Assembly (NCBI GenBank): GCA_049511415.1
Contig: JBEKYC010000102.1
Span: forward strand, 1 to 19,204
Source: Bog-159 sp049511415
GTDB lineage: Bacteria > Acidobacteriota > Terriglobia > Bryobacterales > Bryobacteraceae
DNA: 19,204 bases
Direction: 5' to 3'
The notes below the pieces were generated by a model. That model had not been told where the DNA came from and ran no database searches. It was given only the letters and a program-made list of their open reading frames with translations. Made by a program: the position numbers and the translations under genes. Every line of letters begins with the position of its first letter. Positions within the stretch are counted from its first letter, which is position 1. This document shows positions 6,427 through 13,605 of this stretch, piece after piece.

Positions 6427-8520
6427 GTGAAAACCTACGAAGGCAAGGACATCCGGAACGTTGGTGTGGTGGGCCACGGCGATTCCGGCAAGACCACGCT
6501 CACCGCCGGGTTGCTCTTCACGGCCGGGGCCACCAACAGGTTGTTGCGGGTGGATGAAGGCAACACAATCACGGACTTCGACGAGGAAGAAGTCCAGCGT
6601 AAAGTCAGCATCTCCACGGCGATCGCCCCAGCCGAGTGGAAAAAGATCAAAATCAACATCCTCGATACGCCCGGTTACAACATCTTTATAAACGATACGC
6701 GGGCGGCGCTGGTGGCCGCGGACGCGGCGCTGGTGGTGGTCGATGGCGTGGCTGGTGTCGAAGTCCAGACCGAGAAAGTCTGGAGCTACGCCAATGACTA
6801 CAAACTGCCCCGCGCGGTAATCATCAACAAGCTCGACCGCGAGCGGTCCAGCTTCGAACGCGCTCTGACCAGCGTGCAGGAGACTTTTGGGCGCACGGCC
6901 ATTCCTATACAAATTCCGATCGGCGGCGAACGCGAGTTCAAGGGCATTATCGACCTGATCCGCATGCGGGCGTACACCTACGCGCCGGATGGCGATGGCA
7001 AAGGCAAAGAAGGCGATATTCCGGCGGATCTGGCTGACGCCGCGCAGACTGCCCATGAAGCGCTGGTGGAACTCGTCGCCGAGGGAAATGATGCGCTGTT
7101 GGAGGAATTCTTCGACAAGGGCACCCTTCCGGCCGAGCACATCCTGGACGGTTTGCGGTCCGGCGTCAACGATATGCGCCTCTTCCCGGTGCTGTGCGCC
7201 TCGGCGCTGCACAATATCGGCCCGGATTTGATACTGAATTTCATCGTCGAAAATCTGCCGTCGCCGGTGGAGCGCGAAGTGGTCGCCAAAACCAAGAGCG
7301 ACGAGAGCGCCCACAAGATCGCCGACGGCGGGGCCGCTTCGGCTTTCGTATTCAAGACCACCGCCGACCCGTTCGCGGGCCGTATCACCTATTTCAAGGT
7401 TTACTCGGGCGTGGTGAGGAACGACGCCAACATGCAAAACGTGGAAAAAGGCACCGCCGAGCGGCTGGCACATATCGGCGTGCCGGTAGGAAAAACGATC
7501 ACGCCCGTGACGGAATTGCACGCGGGCGATATCGGCGCGGTGGCGAAATTGAAGGAAACCCTGACCGGCGATACTCTCGGCGATAAGGGCGTGGCCTTTC
7601 TCTACCCGCCGGTGAAGCTTCCCGAGCCTTCCATCGCTTTCGCCATCGAGGCCAAGTCACGGCAGGACGAAGACCGCATGGGCCATGCGGTTCACCGGAT
7701 TCTGGAAGAAGATCAGTCGCTGCGTTTTTATCGCGATCCGCAAACCAAGGAATTCCTGTTGGGCGGCAGCGGGCAGCAGCATGTGGAAGTAGTCGTCAGC
7801 CGGCTAAAGAGGCGCTACGGGGTGGACGTCACCTTAAAGGCGCCGAAGATTCCGTACCGCGAGACCATCCGCGGTCACGCGGACGTGCAGGGCCGCCATA
7901 AGAAGCAAACCGGCGGTCATGGCCAGTTCGGCGATTGCTGGATCCGGATGGAGCCCCTGCCGCGCGGCGCTAAGTTCGAGTTTGTCAACGAGATATTCGG
8001 CGGCTCCATCCCCAAGAATTACATCCCGGCGGTGGAGAAAGGGATTCTGGAGGCAGCCGAAAACGGCTTCCTGGCAGGATTTCCGATGGTGGATTTTCGC
8101 GTCGTGCTATACGACGGCTCGTACCACGACGTGGATTCTTCCGAGCTTTCTTTCAAGCTGGCGGCCCGTAAAGCCTTTAAAGCCGCCATGCAAGAAGCCA
8201 AGCCGACCCTGCTGGAACCCATCGTGAATGCCGAAATCCAGGCGCCGGTGGAATATGCGGGCGACCTGATGGGCGACCTGAACGGCCGCCGGGGGCGCAT
8301 TTCCGGCATGGATACCAAAGGTAACACCCAATTTATTCGGGCCCAGGCGCCCATGGCGGAGATGTTAAACTACCAAAATGATCTGACGTCCATGACGCAA
8401 GGGCGCGGCTCTTTCACCATGGAATTCGATCACTATGACTTCGTGCCGTCGCTGCAGGCCGAGAAGATTATTGCGGCGGCGAAAGCGGCAAAATCGGGCG
8501 AAGAGGAAGAAGAGGAATAG
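6427..8520 (+). CDS. Elongation factor G-like GTPase (EF-G2 / FusA2 type)
   Basis: I use the GTG at 6427 (697 residues, MKTYEGKDIRN...) because GGAG lies 6 bases before it; an earlier in-frame GTG would add 11 unlikely residues. GTPase motifs are G1 GHGDSGKTT (16-24), G3 DTPGY (80-84) and G4 NKLD (134-137). Domains II-V of the EF-G fold follow (for example GGSGQQHVEVVVSRLKRRYG, and NGRRGRISGMDTKG near the C-terminus), ending in an acidic EEEEEE tail. The length fits EF-G. The histidine that activates water in canonical EF-G (DTPGH) is Tyr84 here, a feature of the EF-G2/FusA2 branch, whose members are reported to bind ribosomes but not replace EF-G in translocation. It stands alone, not in a str operon, which supports a paralog. 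A TACACT -10-like element (6398-6403) lies upstream. Confidence 0.93.
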   Translation: MKTYEGKDIRNVGVVGHGDSGKTTLTAGLLFTAGATNRLLRVDEGNTITDFDEEEVQRKVSISTAIAPAEWKKIKINILDTPGYNIFINDTRAALVAADAALVVVDGVAGVEVQTEKVWSYANDYKLPRAVIINKLDRERSSFERALTSVQETFGRTAIPIQIPIGGEREFKGIIDLIRMRAYTYAPDGDGKGKEGDIPADLADAAQTAHEALVELVAEGNDALLEEFFDKGTLPAEHILDGLRSGVNDMRLFPVLCASALHNIGPDLILNFIVENLPSPVEREVVAKTKSDESAHKIADGGAASAFVFKTTADPFAGRITYFKVYSGVVRNDANMQNVEKGTAERLAHIGVPVGKTITPVTELHAGDIGAVAKLKETLTGDTLGDKGVAFLYPPVKLPEPSIAFAIEAKSRQDEDRMGHAVHRILEEDQSLRFYRDPQTKEFLLGGSGQQHVEVVVSRLKRRYGVDVTLKAPKIPYRETIRGHADVQGRHKKQTGGHGQFGDCWIRMEPLPRGAKFEFVNEIFGGSIPKNYIPAVEKGILEAAENGFLAGFPMVDFRVVLYDGSYHDVDSSELSFKLAARKAFKAAMQEAKPTLLEPIVNAEIQAPVEYAGDLMGDLNGRRGRISGMDTKGNTQFIRAQAPMAEMLNYQNDLTSMTQGRGSFTMEFDHYDFVPSLQAEKIIAAAKAAKSGEEEEEE

Positions 8521-8549
8521 CGACACACCTCTGTTTCCGTCCAACGCGG

Positions 8550-8578
8550 TTGACCGCGAGCGGGCAATGAGCTAGAGT
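8550..8578 (+). promoter_or_regulatory. Candidate promoter of the lytic transglycosylase gene
   Basis: TTGACC (8550-8555) and TAGAGT (8573-8578) are separated by exactly 17 bases, matching the sigma70 consensus at five and four of six positions. This predicts a leader of about 90 bases before the GTG at 8678. Confidence 0.45.
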
Positions 8579-8677
8579 CTAAATTACGTTTCGGCTACAG
8601 TCAGTGGGGAAGTTGGCTGGCAGCCGCGCGGGATTTCGGTCCCGGAGCACCTTTAAAATCAGTTCGAAGGATCTTTA

Positions 8678-10312
8678 GTGGCCAATCGAACCAAGCAATA
8701 TTTGATAATTTTATGCGCCTCCGCGATCCTCTGCTTCACAGGATGCGGATTTAGCCAGCAATCGAAGTTCCAAAGCGCTTTTCTTCCTTCTCCGCCTCGG
8801 CCGGCGTCTGCGCCCGTGGTCGCGGAACCTCCCGTATTAGAGAGCAATCCCTATTTGCGCGATTCACCAGCACTACTGCTGGCGAGTAAGATTCCAACCG
8901 CGCCCACTGAGGCGGATCTGCTCATGCAGGAAGCCGATCAGGCCTACCGGCGCGGCAAGAAAGCCTATCAGTCGACGGATGCCCGCATGGCGCGTCAGGA
9001 ATTCGACCGTGCCATCGATCTGATGCTCGAAGCCTCCGGCGGAAACGTCTCCGATCGCAGCGCTTTTGACGCCCGCATGGACGAGATGGTGGACGCGATT
9101 CACCGTTACGATCTGGCCGGGCTGGGCGCGGGCATCGAGGTGGATCAAGCGCAATTTGAGAAATCTCCTCTCGAAGACCTTCTACAGATGACGTTCCCGG
9201 TAGATCCCGCCCTCAAAGACAAGGTCAAGGAACAAGTCCAAGCCACCGCCTCGCAGCTCCCGCTTTCGGAAAACGACGCGGTTTTGGGTTACATCAACTA
9301 TTTCTCGGGCCGCGGGCGCAAAACCATAATCGCTGGCCTGGAACGCGCCGGACGCTATCGCGACATGATCCAGCGTGTCCTGCAAGAAGAGGGCGTGCCC
9401 CTGGAATTGATCCACCTGGCGCAGGCCGAATCCGGATTCTTTCCGCGCGCCATCTCGAGCAAAGCGGCCGCCGGGCTCTGGCAGTTTGTGGCATGGCGCG
9501 GCCAGCAATACGGTTTGATGCGCACGCCTTATACCGACGACCGCCTGGATCCGGAAAAAGCTACACGCGCCTCCGCCCGCCACTTGCACGATCTTTATAA
9601 TATGTTCGGCGATTGGTATCTGGCCATGGCCGCCTACAACTGTGGTCCCGTCGCGGTGGCACGGGCGGTGGAACGCACCGGCTACGCCGATTTTTGGGAA
9701 CTGCGCAACCGCCATGCGCTGCCGGTTCAGACTACCAACTACGTCCCGATCATTTTGGCCATGACGATCATGGCGAAGAATGCGGCCGAGTACGGTTTGG
9801 AGAACGTGATGCCGGAGCCCGCCTTGCAGTACGACACGATTCAGACGGATTCCTCGACGCAGTTGGCGTTGGTGGCGGATTTGACCGACACGCCGATGCC
9901 CGAGTTGCTGGATCTGAATCCGGCCGTGCTCAAGGGAGTTGTACCGGCGGGTTACGCGCTGCATGTGCCCAAAGGGACCGGCACGACCTTGTCCGCTTCG
10001 CTGCAAATGATTCCGGCAGATCGCCGTTCGTCGTGGCGCATGCACCGCGTGGAGAGCGGTGAGACTTTAGCTTCTATCGCCCACCGCTTCGGGATGCCAG
10101 CGGCCAGCATAGCCGCGGCCAACGGGCTGCAGTCCGCCGCGCCTGTTCCGGGCGACCGGCTTCTGATTCCGGCGGCATATCGCGCGCCGGTGACGGTGAC
10201 GGCTAAACGTACCGTTTCGAAGCGCGCTTACACAAAATCACCGCGCAGGCGTCCGGCGGCTGTCACCCACACCGCCTCCAATCGCGCGCCTCGGGCTACC
10301 GGCGGCGAATAA
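8678..10312 (+). CDS. mltD: Membrane-bound lytic murein transglycosylase, MltD type, with LysM
   Basis: The GTG at 8678 is preceded by GAAGG at good spacing and gives 544 residues. The N-terminus is a lipoprotein signal ending in the lipobox FTGC, so Cys23 would be acylated. A helical, charged region follows (about 70-200). The SLT catalytic domain (about 225-350) has the catalytic Glu251 in LAQAESGFFPRAIS, then AAGLWQFV, and the AYNCGP motif (319-324). A LysM domain lies at about 453-497 (HRVESGETLASIAHRFGMPA, ending in PGDRLLIP), followed by a basic, Ala/Pro-rich tail. It should cleave the MurNAc-GlcNAc bond of peptidoglycan to 1,6-anhydro ends and act from the membrane on the wall. Only one LysM is evident, while E. 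coli MltD has two. The other wall-related genes nearby are separate transcription units. Confidence 0.93.
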   Translation: MANRTKQYLIILCASAILCFTGCGFSQQSKFQSAFLPSPPRPASAPVVAEPPVLESNPYLRDSPALLLASKIPTAPTEADLLMQEADQAYRRGKKAYQSTDARMARQEFDRAIDLMLEASGGNVSDRSAFDARMDEMVDAIHRYDLAGLGAGIEVDQAQFEKSPLEDLLQMTFPVDPALKDKVKEQVQATASQLPLSENDAVLGYINYFSGRGRKTIIAGLERAGRYRDMIQRVLQEEGVPLELIHLAQAESGFFPRAISSKAAAGLWQFVAWRGQQYGLMRTPYTDDRLDPEKATRASARHLHDLYNMFGDWYLAMAAYNCGPVAVARAVERTGYADFWELRNRHALPVQTTNYVPIILAMTIMAKNAAEYGLENVMPEPALQYDTIQTDSSTQLALVADLTDTPMPELLDLNPAVLKGVVPAGYALHVPKGTGTTLSASLQMIPADRRSSWRMHRVESGETLASIAHRFGMPAASIAAANGLQSAAPVPGDRLLIPAAYRAPVTVTAKRTVSKRAYTKSPRRRPAAVTHTASNRAPRATGGE

Positions 10313-10346
10313 CAGCACCGAATCGAACGTGATTCCACGGCGCAAA

Positions 10347-10409
10347 TGGCGCGGCCTTGGGAGTTTCTAACGCGCGATTACGGGCCGCGCCAAAGCACGC
10401 CGTCCGTGC
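10347..10409. terminator. Inverted repeats between convergent genes, possible bidirectional terminator
   Basis: A perfect 10-base inverted repeat TGGCGCGGCC (10347-10356) / GGCCGCGCCA (10383-10392) has a 26-base loop. Next to it a 5-base hairpin GCACG-CCGTC-CGTGC (10395-10409) begins 8 bases past the stop of the minus-strand gene. Neither is followed by a strong T-run, so a classical intrinsic terminator is not proved; position between two converging genes is the main support. Confidence 0.35.
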
Positions 10410-10417
10410 GAATTACT

Positions 10418-10753
10418 CTAGACGGTGATTGTGACACCGGCGGGCGTCCAAACCACACCGACACCCGGGTTCGCTTGGCCGTACTGCAGAACGATAGCGG
10501 GGCCGGTCGTATTATGCACCGTGACTTCGAAATTCGCCGGTCCACCCCAGTTGATGCCGATCAGAAGCAACTTGTAGTCTCCAGGCGGCAGCATGGCGAT
10601 GTTCGGGAGGGTATAGTTGATCGGCGCGGCGGTGATGCCTCCGCCTAACTTGAAATGGAACAGCTCAACGCTGAATGTTCCGCTGGACGGGACCGCAAGG
10701 CCAATCAACTCGTTATCGCACTGCGACACGTGAATGGATTTAAGGGTTGCCAT
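10418..10753 (-). CDS. Small protein of unknown function, beta-rich
   Basis: This gene encodes 111 residues from an ATG at 10753. A strong AAGGAG Shine-Dalgarno sequence lies 8 bases upstream, which makes this strand more credible than the overlapping plus-strand frames. I do not recognise the family. There is no signal peptide, no transmembrane helix and only one cysteine (QCDNE). The sequence alternates hydrophobic and polar residues, with glycine/proline turns (LPPGDYKLLLIGINWGGPA, HNTTGPAIVL, WTPAGVTITV), suggesting an all-beta sandwich of about one domain. A carbohydrate-binding or structural role is possible but not shown. The gene is isolated, convergent with the transglycosylase gene, and its 5' leader carries two hairpins directly before the ribosome binding site. 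Confidence 0.75.
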   Translation of the reverse strand: MATLKSIHVSQCDNELIGLAVPSSGTFSVELFHFKLGGGITAAPINYTLPNIAMLPPGDYKLLLIGINWGGPANFEVTVHNTTGPAIVLQYGQANPGVGVVWTPAGVTITV

Positions 10754-10773
10754 AGTCTTTTCTCCTTTTTTAG

Positions 10774-10812
10774 AAACGCTTTTTGCGTTTACTGTCTGCC
10801 TAGTGGCGACAG
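10774..10812 (-). promoter_or_regulatory. Tandem hairpins in the 5' leader of the 111-residue protein gene
   Basis: Two adjacent stem-loops lie just upstream of the AAGGAG. AAACGC-TTTTT-GCGTTT (10774-10790) is a perfect 6-base stem. CTGTC(T)GCC-TAGT-GGCGACAG (10792-10812) is an 8-base stem with one bulged base. A third perfect repeat, ACGCGC/GCGCGT (10844-10861), is further upstream. None is followed by a T-run on the transcribed strand, so an mRNA leader control element is more likely than a terminator. Confidence 0.45.
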
Positions 10813-10915
10813 ACGCCGTTCCGTTTCACTTGGGTCAGCGGATACGCGCGCTTTTGCGCGTGCCAAGCCGGATCGAAAGGAGCGCGATGTCTCGGGCTCG
10901 CGGCGGGTTACAACT

Positions 10916-11259
10916 TCAAAAAGCTTCCGCTTTCCGCCCGGCATCGAGGCAACGATCCAGATCGAAGGCGGCGCTGATCAGCGAAAGATGCGTCAACGCT
11001 TGCGGAAAGTTCCCGAGAGCATGGCCCTGCACGCCGGTTCCCTGACGGATGCCTACCGGCATGAAGTCGATCACCTCGCCCAGCCCATCGGCGGACAAGA
11101 AGCGGGTGACCAGAATATTTGTTTCGGGCCAATAGAAGTGCTTGTGGGTTACATCGCCGGCCATGGGAAAGATTCGAAAACAGCCGCCTTTTTGCCGATG
11201 AGAGCCGCCGTGCGCAGATTGCCGACGATTCCGTAGTCTTCGATCGGTTGATAAGGCAT
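10916..11259 (-). pseudogene. Remnant of a GH15 glucoamylase-like gene with two internal deletions
   Basis: From the ATG at 11259 the frame reads MPYQPIEDYGIVGNLRTAAL, the typical N-terminus of bacterial GH15 glucoamylase/trehalase-like proteins. After GKK it runs out of frame and soon hits a stop. The family sequence resumes in another frame (GGCFRIFPMAGDVTHK, HFYWPETNILVTRFLSADGL, GEVIDFMPVG). The usual GSIDWLC...FDSPSVF block that belongs between these parts is missing. The junction is near 11187-11195 at an AAAAAGG run. After MPVG (about 11050) the sequence jumps to GNFPQALTHLSLISAAFDLD, which is the extreme C-terminus of the family, and ends at a normal stop. So the whole catalytic (alpha/alpha)6 barrel is gone: about 340 bases remain of an expected gene of about 1.8 kb. 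It cannot be functional. Confidence 0.8.
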
Positions 11260-11359
11260 CGGAACAGATACTCGTCGCTGCCGGTTGCCTGGCAGTTTAT
11301 CAGCCATCGGCCGCCCCGAAACAACGCGGCTCCTTTACGGGAATCCGCGCCGCGCTTGC

Positions 11360-11365
11360 TACACT
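11360..11365 (+). promoter_or_regulatory. -10-like element implying a leaderless M20 peptidase transcript
   Basis: TACACT lies 8 bases before the ATG at 11374, and there is no Shine-Dalgarno sequence between them, so transcription would start at about the start codon. The same hexamer precedes the EF-G2 gene (6398-6403). No good -35 is seen. Confidence 0.35.
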
Positions 11366-11373
11366 AGAAAAAC

Positions 11374-12618
11374 ATGGCGGCAAACCTCGCACCCATCTCC
11401 GGTCTGGTTGGCGAAGTGGCCGAGATGCGCGGCATGCGCGAGTGCCTGCAGTGGTTCACACGCGAAAAGCAGTGGATCAATGATATTCATCTGCAGCTTT
11501 GCCGCGTGCCGGCGCCCACTTTCCTCGAACAGCAGCGCGCCGAATGGATGGTGGCGCAGTTGCGGACGTTGGGCTGGGACGCGAGCATCGATCGCGCGGG
11601 AAATGTCATTGCCGTAGCCGATGCCCATTGCCAAGGCCCATACGTGGCGCTGACCGCGCATCTGGATACGGTGCTGGCGCCGGGTAAAAAAGAAGACATC
11701 GCGGTGGATGCCGAGGGGCGCTTTCGCGGCCCGGGCATATCCGATAACGGGGCCGGCCTGGCCGCTCTGCTGGCCGTCGCGCGCGCGATCAAACTCTGCC
11801 CCTCAGGGGATGGCTGGCCTGCCGATCTGCTGCTGGTCGCCAACGTCGGCGAAGAAGGCGAGGGCAACCTGAGCGGCATGCGGCACCTCTGCAAACAATC
11901 TAATTTGGGAAAGAAGATCGCGGCGTTTCTGGTGCTGGATGGCGCCAGCACCGAGCACATTACCAATCGGGCCCTGGGCAGCCGCCGCTTCGAGGTCGCT
12001 TTCACCGGTCCGGGCGGGCATAGTTGGAGTGATTACGGCGTGGGAAATCCCGTGCACGCGCTCGGCCGTGCCATTGCGCAGTTTACCGAGAAGCGCTTGA
12101 GCGGACCGCCCAAGTCCAGCATCAACGTAGGATTCATCGAGGGCGGCGCCAGCGTGAATGCAATTCCTGCGTCGGCGCGGGCAAAAGTAGACATACGATC
12201 GGAAAGCAACGACAAGATCGACGAACTGGTCGACTCGCTTACCGCAGCCATCGAGCATGGGTTGGAAATCGAAAACGATCAGGCTACTGCCGGCAAATTA
12301 GCCGTGAAGATTCGCGAAATCGGTTCACGGCCCGCCGCCAATCTGGCGGAACATTCGACGATTCTGGCTTATCTTCGCGCCGTGGATAGCCACCTGGGCA
12401 TACGGTCGCATTTGGATTGCGCCTCCACGGACGCAAACATACCCATGTCACTGGGCATTCCGGCGCTCTCCATCGGCGCCGGCGGACAGGGCGGCGGCGC
12501 GCACACCACCGCGGAATGGTTCAAGCCCGAGGGGCGCGACCTGGGCCTGAAACGGATCCTGCTGACCTTGGGCCTGCTGCTTCGCGATCAGCCAGCCGGT
12601 ACGGCCGCCGTATCGTGA
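11374..12618 (+). CDS. M20-family zinc metallopeptidase (aminopeptidase/deacylase type)
   Basis: This gene encodes 414 residues with the complete M20 metal site: TAHLDTV (His96, Asp98), SDNGAG (Asp124, bridging), GEEGEG (Glu160 base, Glu161 ligand), TDAN (Asp353) and GGGAHTTAEW (His377). The dimerisation domain lies between, with GPGGHSW (His216) at its start. The length and motif order fit peptidase T or M20A/M20F-like enzymes that hydrolyse small peptides or N-acyl amino acids with two zinc ions in the cytoplasm. No signal peptide is present. Substrate cannot be told from sequence. Its stop overlaps the start of the EamA transporter as GTGA, so the two are translationally coupled. That suggests the transporter exports or imports a product or substrate of the peptidase, which is inference. 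Confidence 0.92.
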   Translation: MAANLAPISGLVGEVAEMRGMRECLQWFTREKQWINDIHLQLCRVPAPTFLEQQRAEWMVAQLRTLGWDASIDRAGNVIAVADAHCQGPYVALTAHLDTVLAPGKKEDIAVDAEGRFRGPGISDNGAGLAALLAVARAIKLCPSGDGWPADLLLVANVGEEGEGNLSGMRHLCKQSNLGKKIAAFLVLDGASTEHITNRALGSRRFEVAFTGPGGHSWSDYGVGNPVHALGRAIAQFTEKRLSGPPKSSINVGFIEGGASVNAIPASARAKVDIRSESNDKIDELVDSLTAAIEHGLEIENDQATAGKLAVKIREIGSRPAANLAEHSTILAYLRAVDSHLGIRSHLDCASTDANIPMSLGIPALSIGAGGQGGGAHTTAEWFKPEGRDLGLKRILLTLGLLLRDQPAGTAAVS

Positions 12619-13496
12619 ACCAGGCACGCCGCGCGGAAGCCGCCCTGGTCGTCAACACTCTCATCTGGGGCGCCACGTTCGTGGTGGTGAAGCAGGCATT
12701 GCGTGACGTGTCGCCCATCTTGTTCCTGGCCTTGCGGTTTACGCTGGCCACGGTGGCATTATTGGCTTTGTTTCGCGGATCCTGGAGCCACCCGCGGAAT
12801 CCGCGCTGGTCGCTCGAGGGCGGGGCACTGGCGGGTCTTTTCCTTTTTTCGGGCTACGCCTTTCAGACCGTTGGCCTGCAATACACTACGGCCCCCAAGT
12901 CGGCCTTTCTCACGGGATTGACTTCCGCGATCACGCCCCTGCTGGCGGCGTTGGTCTACCGGACCCGTCCGGGCGCCGGCGAAGTTGGAGGAGTGTTGGT
13001 GGCCACCTTCGGCATGGCTTTGATGACGCTGCCGGCCGGCTCGCTGGCCATGAATCAAGGCGATCTGTTGACGTTGGGGTGCGCGGTCTGCTACGCCTTA
13101 CACATTCTTACGCTCAGCCGCTATTCGGCAAAGGCCAGCATCGAATTGCTGGCGACGGCCCAGATCGGCGTGTCCGCGCTGCTGGCCTGGCCGCTATCCC
13201 GTTGGATCGAAACACCCCACATCCGTTGGACGCCCGCTGTGTGGGTGGCTATCGGGATTACCGGTTTGTTCGCCACGGCGGTGGCCTTCTCTTTTCAGGC
13301 ATGGGCCCAGCGGTACACTTCATCCACCCGTACGGCTCTGATTTTTATGTTGGAGCCTGTTTTCGCCTGGATTACGTCATATATATTGACCGGCGAAACA
13401 CTTTCCCGGAGAGGCGCGGCCGGCGCGGCCATGATCCTGAGCGGCATCCTGCTTGTGGAACTGAAGCCAGGATCCGGACGGCCGGTGGCAGGGTAG
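12615..13496 (+). CDS. EamA/DMT-superfamily transporter
   Basis: The GTG at 12615 shares GTGA with the stop of the M20 peptidase and gives 293 residues; longer in-frame readings upstream lie over the peptidase gene in another frame. The protein is very hydrophobic with two EamA repeats. The first starts at NTLIWGATFVVVKQAL and ends near residue 135. The second starts around GDLLTLGCAVCYALHILTLS, and a helix near LIFMLEPVFAWITSYIL carries the conserved Glu-Pro. The size and pattern fit ten-helix drug/metabolite transporters of the inner membrane. Relatives export amino acids, purines or other metabolites; the coupling to a peptidase makes an amino acid or dipeptide a reasonable guess only. The gene ends 18 bases before the DegP promoter -10. 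Confidence 0.88.
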   Translation: MNQARRAEAALVVNTLIWGATFVVVKQALRDVSPILFLALRFTLATVALLALFRGSWSHPRNPRWSLEGGALAGLFLFSGYAFQTVGLQYTTAPKSAFLTGLTSAITPLLAALVYRTRPGAGEVGGVLVATFGMALMTLPAGSLAMNQGDLLTLGCAVCYALHILTLSRYSAKASIELLATAQIGVSALLAWPLSRWIETPHIRWTPAVWVAIGITGLFATAVAFSFQAWAQRYTSSTRTALIFMLEPVFAWITSYILTGETLSRRGAAGAAMILSGILLVELKPGSGRPVAG

Positions 13497-13513
13497 GCTG
13501 GTGAAGTGCAGAG

Positions 13514-13551
13514 TATAATAAAAACAGTGCGCCGTTCGCACCGAACAGCGC
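13514..13551 (+). promoter_or_regulatory. degP promoter -10 with adjacent inverted repeat
   Basis: A perfect TATAAT (13514-13519) has no matching -35 at normal spacing. Just downstream, at the expected transcript start, lies GCGCCGTTCG (13529-13538) / CGAACAGCGC (13542-13551), inverted copies matching at nine of ten positions with a 3-base spacer. This could be an operator or a hairpin at the 5' end of a leader of about 80 bases. Confidence 0.5.
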
Positions 13552-13605
13552 GAGCTGCTTACATTACGCGTGCGGTGCGTTCCGCGTGGAGGAGCGAGTA
13601 GAACC

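Noticed and set aside
6272..6430. Open frame of about 50 codons ending in a GTGA overlap with the EF-G2 start
   Set aside because: It lacks an ATG with a Shine-Dalgarno sequence, has no recognisable motif, and the overlap can arise by chance; it could be a degraded gene end but this is not supported.
6397..7521. 374-codon open frame on the minus strand opposite the EF-G2 gene
   Set aside because: It lies opposite conserved GTPase motifs, has no domain pattern and no ribosome binding site.
13533..13546. Possible LexA box (GTTCG-CAC-CGAAC) before degP
   Set aside because: The half-sites point opposite to the Gram-positive CGAAC-N4-GTTCG box and the spacer differs, so SOS control is not supported.
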